Assembly (NCBI GenBank): GCA_937873545.1 | Contig: CALMWI010000238.1 | Span: 1-5,034 of the forward strand | Reading direction: 5' to 3' | Source: an uncultured bacterium | GTDB taxonomy: Bacteria; UBA4055 | DNA length: 5,034 nt | Part shown: piece by piece, positions 1-5,034 of the stretch | Layout: every line of letters starts with the position of its first letter | Position numbering within the stretch: position 1 is the first letter of the stretch | The notes under the pieces: generated by a model | Told to the model about the DNA's origin: nothing | Database searches by the model: none | Seen by the model: only the letters and a program-made list of their open reading frames with translations | Made by a program: the position numbers and the translations under genes

Positions 1-2
1 AC

Positions 3-440
3 ATACCGGAATTGTATGTAAATATTTCCGGGGATTTAGTTTTAGCACAGCTGGGAGTTACTCCCGACGGATACGGCGGTGAAATTGAGTACGAGACGGC
101 TACAGCTCTCGTAGAATTCGGTGTAACAAAAAAATTCTTTACAAGGCAGCTTGGATATTATATCGGTGCTGATGTCGGATACATGAACATGACTATTACT
201 GCAGGCGATTCTGAAGAAGAAAAGTACTATTCAATGGGCGGAAAAGTAAAAGCCGGTATAAACTATATGATCAATAAAAATCTTCTTTTTGATGCAGGCG
301 CAGGATTCAGGTTCTATGGAGAGCTGATGGATGAAAACGACGAGGAGGTCTTTGAAGCTTGGGGTGATGATTATGCAGGCGAAGGCTGGCTGACCCCGTC
401 GGGATTCGTAGTAAGAGTGGGATTGGGATATACGCTTTAG
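3..440 (+). CDS. Outer-membrane beta-barrel family protein, C-terminal part (5' end outside window)
   Basis: The frame is open to the left edge, with no stop before the TTG at position 12, so I read this as the last 145 residues of a longer protein rather than a gene starting at that TTG. It shows alternating hydrophobic/polar strands with many Gly and aromatic residues (for example around KKFFTRQLGYYIGADVGYM), separated by acidic loops. It ends in a strand, FVVRVGLGYTL, of the kind that closes outer-membrane barrels. A relative lies directly downstream: both share a KKFF...G motif, a G-x-L plus acidic loop before the last strand, and a P-[SG]-G-[FL]-x-V-[RK]-V-G-[LM]-G ending. Two in-frame stops, TAG then TAA, end it. 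The role is probably structural or pore-like in the outer membrane; the specific function is unknown. No promoter is visible because the 5' end is missing. Confidence 0.75.
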   Translation: MPELYVNISGDLVLAQLGVTPDGYGGEIEYETATALVEFGVTKKFFTRQLGYYIGADVGYMNMTITAGDSEEEKYYSMGGKVKAGINYMINKNLLFDAGAGFRFYGELMDENDEEVFEAWGDDYAGEGWLTPSGFVVRVGLGYTL

Positions 441-470
441 TAATGTAAATTAAGCTTGAGGTAATTTCAA

Positions 471-1202
471 ATGAGATATTTAGCGGTTATGATCATCGCG
501 GCAGGTATGATCCTGTGTGCGCAGGAGAAAGATAAAGTCGGTCTGAACCTTGTGTTCGGAGGCGGTTTTAATACCATGAAAAGCTGGGAGAACTATCCTG
601 ATGCGCCTGACAACCTTGATGACATACCGGGGGCAGGTCTTTTAGGACTGAGGGCTGAGTACGATTTCGGGCAGCACATGAAATTACCCTGCACTTTTTT
701 GACTTTCGGAGCTGATGTTCCGATTAGTAAGATAGGAAAAATAGGCATGTACGATGATCTGGGTAATACTATCGTAGATGCAAATGGCAATATGGAGGTT
801 TATGAATATTCTCAGTTGACGATCTTTACAGAACTGGGACTGATAAAAAAGTTTTTTATTCAGGACATGGGGATACTTATAGGCGGGGTATGGCTTCATG
901 AAAGTATGGGTCTGGATAAAAAAGCCAGCGACGGCTCAATGAGTGAAAGCTACAGTCTGAGCTCGAACGGATTTAAAAGTATGATCGGTATGGATTACAA
1001 CCTTGGAAAAGCATGGTTTTTTGAAATACTGGTTTCTTATACTGTGACAGGCGCACTGGCGAATGAGGACGGAGACGGGGTTTTCACTGAAGATGACGAA
1101 GAAGGGATCTTCGCAAAATTTCCGATTGATGATGTCAAAGAGGACGAATATTTAGTGCCCGGCGGTCTGTCAGTAAAAGTGGGCATGGGATTAAGAATAT
1201 AA
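471..1202 (+). CDS. Outer-membrane beta-barrel family protein (full length, 243 aa)
   Basis: The ATG is chosen because a GAGG Shine-Dalgarno core lies at 458-461, 9 nt upstream, and because it gives a leader: MRYLAVMIIAAGMILCA, with likely signal peptidase I cleavage near residue 17. The Cys at 16 is preceded by M-I-L, which is a poor lipobox, so I do not call a lipoprotein. The mature protein starts with a Gly-rich strand (VGLNLVFGGGF, residues 23-33), continues with amphipathic strands and acidic loops, and ends with GGLSVKVGMGLRI, a terminal barrel strand. Size and pattern fit a small outer-membrane barrel. It is a divergent paralog of the upstream partial gene, 30 nt away, and both share the KKFF segment (residues 126-129 here). 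The loop at 198-209 resembles an EF-hand loop. Function is unknown; the operon context suggests an envelope complex with the two downstream exported proteins. Confidence 0.8.
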   Translation: MRYLAVMIIAAGMILCAQEKDKVGLNLVFGGGFNTMKSWENYPDAPDNLDDIPGAGLLGLRAEYDFGQHMKLPCTFLTFGADVPISKIGKIGMYDDLGNTIVDANGNMEVYEYSQLTIFTELGLIKKFFIQDMGILIGGVWLHESMGLDKKASDGSMSESYSLSSNGFKSMIGMDYNLGKAWFFEILVSYTVTGALANEDGDGVFTEDDEEGIFAKFPIDDVKEDEYLVPGGLSVKVGMGLRI

Positions 1203-1221
1203 TTTAAATTCGGAGTAATCT

Positions 1222-2334
1222 ATGAGGATCAGAACATTTTTATTAACGTTTGTATTTTTGGCAGCTTCGTTTGCATTCGGACAGACAAGCGCTAATATGC
1301 AGGACCACAGCGTTACAGAGGTTGAAGTTCAGGGAATGGGAACATCGATGCAGACAGCGATTTCTGACGCTAAAAGGAACGCAATTTCCACTGCCATAGG
1401 TACTTATCTTGTTTCGGAACAGGAAATGCAGAACTACATGACAGTAAAAGACCAGATCCTGGCTAAAAGCGAAGGATTCGTAAAGTCATTTGAAGTTAAG
1501 GATAAATCAAAAGGGCCGGACGGACTTTGGACAGTCACTATCAAAGCAGCGGTAACTAAAGATATGTTGTTGAACGATCTTGAAGCACTGGGGATTCTTA
1601 TGTCTCAGCTGGATAATCCTTCCATGGTGGTTTTCTATGCGCCGAAAGGGGTTCCCTACGACCAGAGGTTTACCGAGCAGGCAATCAATCAGATAAATCA
1701 GTATTTTACTACTTACAGATACAATGTTTACGATCTGGATCAGCTGGATGCCATGATCGAGGACGATATGAGCATGAAACAGGTTGCGCTTCAGGAAGAT
1801 GTTGATATGGCGCAGATGCTGGCTAAAAAATTAAAGGCCGATATATACGTGACCGTAGCGCTTATACTTGAGGATGTGGGTAACGGAAAGAAAAAAGCCA
1901 AAGCTACAGCGAAGATATTCAATGCTTCAACCGCAAAACTTTTGGGTGTTCAGAACGGCTACTCGGACGAAATATGGGGAAATACGACAGCGTACGATGC
2001 GAATATCGATCAGGCATGCACAAAGCTTATGCCGCTTATAATGAATCAGGTTAAAGGTTATTGGAAAGAGCAGGTGGATAAGGGTAAGCAGTTCGTTCTA
2101 TTATTCAGCAAGCTCCCTGAGGGCAGAAAGGTTAAGTCAGCGGTTCAGGCGGCTCTTCAGAACGGCGCAAAAGAAGTAAAAGTAGTTACAGCCGGAAGCG
2201 AATATCAGGTATGGATAAACACTGATATCGACACATATATCAATACGATCGGAGATCAGATAGAAGAAATTTACGGAAAAGAATTCGATTATAAGAACAG
2301 GGGCGACCGTATAGATATCTTCCCGGTAAAGTAA
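1222..2334 (+). CDS. Exported FlgT-N/CsgG-like domain protein, predicted soluble periplasmic (370 aa)
   Basis: The start is supported by CGGAG at 1211-1215, 6 nt upstream, and by the leader MRIRTFLLTFVFLAASFAFG, cleaved before Gln21 (A-F-G|Q). Residues about 32-117 resemble the N-terminal domain of flagellar assembly protein FlgT and LPP20-type proteins: a strand VTEVEVQG, a helix of the form A-x-x-D-A-x-R-N-A with I-G-T-Y-L following, then a K-S-E-G-F-V-K strand and I-K-A-A-V. Residues about 134-285 hold alternating strands including KADIYVTVALILED and a hairpin ending in GVQNGYSDEIWG, like CsgG/TolB-N folds; DUF6175 is another possible match. Residues 286-349 look like a beta-alpha-beta-beta-alpha unit, followed by the tail EFDYKNRGDRIDIFPVK. 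The next gene is a close paralog carrying a lipobox. No flagellar genes are nearby, so a flagellar role is not implied. Domain assignments are by eye and the function is unknown. Confidence 0.75.
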   Translation: MRIRTFLLTFVFLAASFAFGQTSANMQDHSVTEVEVQGMGTSMQTAISDAKRNAISTAIGTYLVSEQEMQNYMTVKDQILAKSEGFVKSFEVKDKSKGPDGLWTVTIKAAVTKDMLLNDLEALGILMSQLDNPSMVVFYAPKGVPYDQRFTEQAINQINQYFTTYRYNVYDLDQLDAMIEDDMSMKQVALQEDVDMAQMLAKKLKADIYVTVALILEDVGNGKKKAKATAKIFNASTAKLLGVQNGYSDEIWGNTTAYDANIDQACTKLMPLIMNQVKGYWKEQVDKGKQFVLLFSKLPEGRKVKSAVQAALQNGAKEVKVVTAGSEYQVWINTDIDTYINTIGDQIEEIYGKEFDYKNRGDRIDIFPVK

Positions 2335-2346
2335 AAGGAGCTGAAT

Positions 2347-3543
2347 ATGAAACTTTGTCAGATGTTTATTCTGTCTGTTGTTATAATACTGATCTCGGCT
2401 TGCGCACCTTCAAGATCGGCGGTAAAAGATCCGATGGCGGAACCCAAACAGGAAGTTAAAGCGGAGAAAAATCTCTCTACCGGTAATCAGGTAAGTCAGT
2501 ATATGCACGACCACAATATTACAGAGGTCGAAGTTCAGGGCGTAGGTGTGGACAGAGACGCTGCGATAGCTGACGCTCAGAGAAATGCGATATCGACCGC
2601 GATAGGAACTTACCTTGTTTCCGAACAGGAAATTCAGAACTATATGACGGTAAAGGATCAGATACTTTCAAAAAGCGAGGGATTCGTAAAATCGTATAAT
2701 GTTGTCGATCAGTTCAGGGAAACCGACGGAAGCTGGGTTGTCAAAATAAAGGCGGCCGTTACTAAGGATATTCTTCTTAACGATCTCGAAGCGCTGGGCA
2801 TTCTTCTGGCTCAGATCGGAAATCCGTCGATGGTTGTTTTCTATCAGCCGAAAGGTATCCCTTACGATAAGAGATATACCGAACAGGCTATAAATCAGAT
2901 CAATCAGTATTTTACGGTCAACAGGTACAATGTTTACGACCTTGACCAGCTTAACGCGATGATCGAGGACGATATGAGCATGAAGCAGGTGGCTTTGAAC
3001 GAAGATGTTGATATGGCGGAACTGCTGGCTAAGAAATTGAAAGCGGACATATATGTTACAGTAGCCATTGTTCTTGAAGATCTCGGGAACGGGAAAAAGA
3101 AGGCTAAATCAACGGCAAAGATATTTAATGCTTCAACGGCAAAGCTCTTGGGGGTTCAGAATGGCTACTCAGATGAGATATGGGGAAATAATACTGCCTA
3201 CGATGCGAATATTGATCAGTCAATAAAGAAGCTGATGCCTCTTATTATGAATCAGGTTAAAGGATACTGGAAAGAGCAGATCGACAAGGGAAAGCAGTAT
3301 GTTCTGATGTTTTCAGGACTCCCTGAAGGAAGGGAATTTAAGCAGGTCTTAAATGATATAGTGGCTTCAAAGGCGCGGGAAGTAAAGAAAGTATCATACG
3401 AAGAATATAATGTCTGGATCACGGTGTCTATTGACGAATATATTAATTCGATCGGCTCTCAGCTTGAGGAAAATGTTTACGGTAAAGAATTCGACTATGA
3501 GAACAGGGGAGACAGGATAAATATTTTTCCTGTAAAAAAATAA
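2347..3543 (+). CDS. Lipoprotein paralog of the upstream FlgT-N/CsgG-like protein (398 aa)
   Basis: A strong Shine-Dalgarno, AAGGAG at 2335-2340, sits 6 nt before the ATG and directly after the upstream stop. The leader MKLCQMFILSVVIILISAC ends in a lipobox, I-S-A-C, with Cys19 as lipidation site. Ala at +2 would favour outer-membrane delivery under the E. coli Lol rule. Residues 20 to about 52 form a polar, low-complexity tether. From residue 53 the protein aligns end to end with the upstream one: VEVQG, NAISTAIGTYLVSEQE, IKAAVTKD, NPSMVVFY, IEDDMSMKQVAL, KADIYVTVA, and the tail NRGDRINIFPVK. Long central stretches are identical, whereas residues about 326-376 differ more. It is the last gene of the block, followed after 21 nt by an intrinsic terminator. 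The likely role is a membrane-anchored partner or alternative form of the soluble paralog in an outer-membrane complex, which is inference. Confidence 0.8.
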   Translation: MKLCQMFILSVVIILISACAPSRSAVKDPMAEPKQEVKAEKNLSTGNQVSQYMHDHNITEVEVQGVGVDRDAAIADAQRNAISTAIGTYLVSEQEIQNYMTVKDQILSKSEGFVKSYNVVDQFRETDGSWVVKIKAAVTKDILLNDLEALGILLAQIGNPSMVVFYQPKGIPYDKRYTEQAINQINQYFTVNRYNVYDLDQLNAMIEDDMSMKQVALNEDVDMAELLAKKLKADIYVTVAIVLEDLGNGKKKAKSTAKIFNASTAKLLGVQNGYSDEIWGNNTAYDANIDQSIKKLMPLIMNQVKGYWKEQIDKGKQYVLMFSGLPEGREFKQVLNDIVASKAREVKKVSYEEYNVWITVSIDEYINSIGSQLEENVYGKEFDYENRGDRINIFPVKK

Positions 3544-3564
3544 ACTCGGATTTCAGGCATAAAT

Positions 3565-3593
3565 AAAGGGCGGTCAGCAGACTGCCCTTTTTT
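3565..3593 (+). terminator. Rho-independent terminator of the four-gene envelope operon
   Basis: Arms AAAGGGCGGTC (3565-3575) and GACTGCCCTTT (3580-3590) pair over 11 bp with one G-U pair around the AGCA loop, followed by a T tract at 3588-3593. It lies 21 nt after the last stop codon of the plus-strand block. On the minus strand the same hairpin has one A-C mismatch and is followed by TTTATTTAT, so it could also weakly stop the convergent toxin transcript, which shows no terminator of its own. Confidence 0.92.
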
Positions 3594-3691
3594 ACTGTGC
3601 AAAACACTTTCGCAGGTCATGTAAAAATGCGAAGATCAAGGTAACTCGGACCAATAGATACTGTAAATACGATTCCTTGTAAAAAATAAAT

Positions 3692-4114
3692 TTAACGCTT
3701 CAACTTCAAAACAGCCAACAATTCTTTTGCAGTCATTACAGGCAATTTACCGCGCCTGAAATCGTCTTTATTCCTGGTAATTATTATATCAATTTTATTA
3801 TCAAGGCAGGCATAATACTGAATTGCATCTTCGAAATCAGAAAAATCAGACTCAAGAGCGAGCTCAATTACCTTTTCGTCAACCGGTAAAATATTAACAA
3901 ATATTTTTAACTTACGTAAAACAGATTTTGCCGATTCACTTCCTTTTACCTTTCTGATTATATAAAACAGATTTGAAAAATGGAGGGCAGATACTGAGGC
4001 ATGAACTTTTTTTTCTTCAATTAAATTGAATAATTCCGCCGATGGGCTGTAGAAAGGTTTCCTTTCAAGTAAGAGATCAAGAATTATATCGCTGTCAACA
4101 AAGATATTTTTCAT
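3692..4114 (-). CDS. PIN-domain toxin (PIN_3 family, VapC-like ribonuclease) of a type II toxin-antitoxin pair
   Basis: The 140 residues are a typical length for a single PIN domain. Motifs run in order: FVDSDIILDLLLERKPF (residues 5-21), with Asp7 and Asp9 at the first metal site; SALHFSNLFYIIRK (42-55); DFEDAIQYYACL (93-104), with Asp93, Glu95 and Asp96; and TRNKDDF (113-119), the final acidic site. PIN-domain toxins are Mg2+-dependent endoribonucleases that usually cut tRNA, rRNA or mRNA; the target here cannot be read from sequence. The ATG overlaps the antitoxin stop by 4 nt (ATGA). Only a weak GAGA lies upstream, so translation is probably coupled to the antitoxin. The usual Glu of the second VapC motif is not seen (Asn48 lies in that region), as I expect for PIN_3 members. 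All the other acidic positions are intact, so it appears functional. Confidence 0.9.
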   Translation of the reverse strand: MKNIFVDSDIILDLLLERKPFYSPSAELFNLIEEKKVHASVSALHFSNLFYIIRKVKGSESAKSVLRKLKIFVNILPVDEKVIELALESDFSDFEDAIQYYACLDNKIDIIITRNKDDFRRGKLPVMTAKELLAVLKLKR

Positions 4115-4350
4115 TTGTATTTCTCGATTAAATAATCTGTGTAATCATCTTCAGAAATTTTAGCACCCTTCAATATGCCTGCAATCTCACTTACAATTGT
4201 TGATGTTTTCACTTTATGCGTCTGCTGGACGGAAAGAGCCTTGAAATATTCCTCAACGAGTTTTGACAGGCTTGTTTCATTAGACTTTGAATAGTCTTTT
4301 GCTTTCTTGATCACATCATCATCAAGAAGAAGCGTAAGTTTTGAATTCAT
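4111..4350 (-). CDS. Ribbon-helix-helix antitoxin (DUF6364-like) paired with the PIN toxin
   Basis: This 79-residue protein has a short strand, SKLTLLLDDD (3-12), then helix VIKKAKDYSK (13-22) and helix SLSKLVEEYFKAL (27-39). That order is a ribbon-helix-helix DNA-binding domain of the type found in DUF6364 antitoxins. The C-terminal part (about 50-79, rich in acidic and aromatic residues and ending IEKYK) is the expected toxin-binding segment. The start is firmly set by AAGGAGG at 4356-4362, 5 nt upstream on the minus strand. It lies first in the operon, as antitoxins usually do, and its stop overlaps the toxin start. A dedicated promoter covered by an inverted repeat lies just upstream, consistent with binding by the antitoxin or the complex and autorepression. 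The pairing and fold are well supported; DUF6364 is named from memory of the family. Confidence 0.87.
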   Translation of the reverse strand: MNSKLTLLLDDDVIKKAKDYSKSNETSLSKLVEEYFKALSVQQTHKVKTSTIVSEIAGILKGAKISEDDYTDYLIEKYK

Positions 4351-4355
4351 TTATA

Positions 4356-4362
4356 CCTCCTT
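4356..4362 (-). promoter_or_regulatory. Strong Shine-Dalgarno of the antitoxin gene
   Basis: AAGGAGG on the minus strand, 5 nt before the antitoxin ATG. It is a near-perfect anti-SD match, whereas the downstream toxin has only a weak site. This asymmetry favours excess antitoxin production, a common arrangement in toxin-antitoxin operons. Confidence 0.88.
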
Positions 4363-4368
4363 GTTTAT

Positions 4369-4400
4369 ATCCGTATATAATATAACGATATTATACGGAT
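4369..4400. promoter_or_regulatory. Inverted-repeat operator overlapping the toxin-antitoxin promoter
   Basis: Arms ATCCGTATA (4369-4377) and TATACGGAT (4392-4400) are perfect 9-bp inverted copies. Inside them, ATAT (4380-4383) and ATAT (4388-4391) extend the symmetry after a 2-nt offset. The element covers the -10 and most of the spacer and ends 1 bp from the -35, so a bound ribbon-helix-helix dimer pair would block RNA polymerase. Operator function is inferred from symmetry and position. Confidence 0.75.
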
Positions 4401-4407
4401 AAGTCAA
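4379..4407 (-). promoter_or_regulatory. Sigma70-like promoter of the toxin-antitoxin operon
   Basis: On the minus strand, -35 TTGACT (4402-4407) and -10 TATATT (4379-4384) are separated by exactly 17 nt, each one base off the E. coli consensus. Transcription would start near 4372, giving a leader of about 20 nt that contains the antitoxin ribosome binding site. The promoter sits between the DUF3841 gene end (4423) and the antitoxin, so the pair can be expressed independently of the upstream gene. Confidence 0.72.
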
Positions 4408-4422
4408 GTAAAGGAGTTATAT

Positions 4423-4923
4423 CTACTTGCAGATAAATAATTTTACAGACTTTATTTGACTTAAATATATTTTATCGGTAACTCCCTGAATATCCAATTC
4501 GTTAAATTGCCCCCAGTCTGGGTGTGTTTTAAGATATTCAAGATCAAATATTCTTTCCCAGCTTTTTTCCATACTGATATCTTCGCCTTTATGATCCTCA
4601 AGTGTCCACCTGTTCAAAACACAATGCCATGCCTGGAAATCTGAGAGAAGAACTCTATCATTAGAAATTTCAATTTCTAGTAGAACAGCTTTTGTGCCTT
4701 TTTTTAGGTAGCCCGTTCTTCTCAGGTCTGGTCTTATTGACCATAACCAGATTGGATACTCGCCTTCATAAACGGTTAGCCTTCTCTTCATTTGAGCCAC
4801 AATCCAGCAATATGGATTTATAAAATCAGGATCAATAAATTCAGAATGTCCGGATAGAAAACCGTTTGTTTGAGCTTCTGTCCATGCTCGAAAATTCTGT
4901 ATTGAATAGAAGGTATTGATCAT
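4423..4923 (-). CDS. DUF3841 family protein of unknown function (166 aa)
   Basis: I recognise the DUF3841 pattern: an N-terminal YSIQNFRAW stretch (6-14), the Y-C-W-I-V-A-Q-M-K-R-R-L region (38-49), YPIWLW (56-61), LLSDFQAWHCVLN (92-104), SWERIFDL (121-128) and a C-terminal IQGVTDKIYLSQIKSVKLF (145-163). Tryptophan content is high, and no signal peptide or membrane segment is seen, so it is probably cytoplasmic. The molecular function of DUF3841 is not known to me. The ATG at 4923 is chosen because it keeps the conserved N-terminus, but there is no good Shine-Dalgarno before it (GTAAATTACCCACACG) and no clear promoter. The gene ends 72 nt before the antitoxin ATG, in the same direction, with no clear terminator between, so read-through into the toxin-antitoxin pair is possible. 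No sequence evidence makes it part of the toxin-antitoxin system. Confidence 0.8.
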   Translation of the reverse strand: MINTFYSIQNFRAWTEAQTNGFLSGHSEFIDPDFINPYCWIVAQMKRRLTVYEGEYPIWLWSIRPDLRRTGYLKKGTKAVLLEIEISNDRVLLSDFQAWHCVLNRWTLEDHKGEDISMEKSWERIFDLEYLKTHPDWGQFNELDIQGVTDKIYLSQIKSVKLFICK

Positions 4924-5017
4924 CGTGTGGGTAATTTACTTTGTTTTATCTTTTATTTGTGCAATTTAAGGCAGAAGTAATTCAAAAACAAGAATATAAT
5001 TTGATGGATTGAAATTG

Positions 5018-5034
5018 TGCCACCATCGGTGGCA
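5018..5034. repeat. Perfect short inverted repeat at the window edge
   Basis: TGCCACC (5018-5024), loop ATC, GGTGGCA (5028-5034): a 7-bp GC-rich hairpin in AT-rich DNA. Read on the minus strand it is followed by CAATTTC, a poor U tract, so at best it is a weak terminator for a gene lying to the right. It may also be part of a longer repeat cut by the edge. The rest of 4924-5017 shows no gene. Confidence 0.5.

Noticed and set aside
12..14. TTG at position 12 as a true start for the first protein
   Set aside because: The frame stays open to the window edge, there is no Shine-Dalgarno or leader peptide, and the protein would lack the N-terminal half of a barrel. It is a truncation by the window.
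593..899. Two minus-strand open frames (593-790 and 684-899) inside the second barrel gene
   Set aside because: They lie wholly within a well-supported plus-strand gene, lack ribosome binding sites and show no recognisable domain; they are shadows.
1222..3543. Calling the two accessory proteins flagellar FlgT or curli CsgG
   Set aside because: Only the general domain patterns are seen. No flagellar or curli genes are nearby, and CsgG-type transmembrane hairpins are not evident.
3609..3634. Inverted TTCGCA/TGCGAA pair (3609-3614 and 3629-3634) in the convergent gap
   Set aside because: Only 6 bp around a 14-nt loop and no following T tract on either strand; probably chance.
4405..4429. CAAGTA/TACTTG inverted pair across the DUF3841 stop as a terminator or second operator
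   Set aside because: Six-bp arms, 13-nt loop, no U tract, and it overlaps the -35; too weak to call.
4995..5000. Plus-strand TATAAT as a promoter -10
   Set aside because: No -35-like sequence at 16-18 nt upstream, and no gene follows within the window.
5001..5034. Possible CRISPR repeat end (GGATTGAAAT) next to the edge hairpin
   Set aside because: Only one short match with no second copy or regular spacing; not enough for an array.

Overview
The window suggests a Gram-negative (two-membrane) bacterium. It encodes two outer-membrane beta-barrel-type proteins, an exported protein with a signal-peptidase-I leader and a lipoprotein. Moderate G+C, the short 'FGQ'-type leader ending and the protein types (FlgT-N/CsgG-like proteins, a PIN_3/RHH pair, DUF3841) would fit a Fibrobacterota/Cloacimonadota/Bacteroidota-like lineage. 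That placement is inference only, since no phylogenetic marker is present.

Left part (1-3593), plus strand: a tight four-gene block with 30, 19 and 12 nt between genes, a Shine-Dalgarno sequence before each complete gene, and a strong intrinsic terminator at the end. The first gene is cut by the window edge and encodes the C-terminal part of a beta-barrel protein. The second encodes a full-length relative of it. The third and fourth are close tandem paralogs with a FlgT-N-like domain, a CsgG/TolB-N-like (possibly DUF6175-like) middle domain and a small C-terminal alpha/beta domain. One is predicted to be a soluble periplasmic protein and the other a lipoprotein on a roughly 30-residue tether. 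The block therefore holds two barrel relatives followed by two accessory-protein relatives. This suggests, but does not prove, an envelope complex at the outer membrane. I do not recognise it as a named system.

Middle (3594-3691): a short convergent gap with no gene.

Right part (3692-4923), minus strand, visibly more AT-rich: a DUF3841-family gene, then a type II toxin-antitoxin operon. The antitoxin is a ribbon-helix-helix protein (DUF6364-like) and the toxin a PIN-domain (PIN_3, VapC-like) nuclease, joined by a 4-nt ATGA overlap. The antitoxin has its own sigma70-like promoter whose spacer and -10 are covered by a long inverted repeat, which fits autorepression. This part looks like an accessory module next to the envelope operon.

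Right edge (4924-5034): no gene. It is AT-rich and ends in a perfect 7-bp inverted repeat at the last base of the window.
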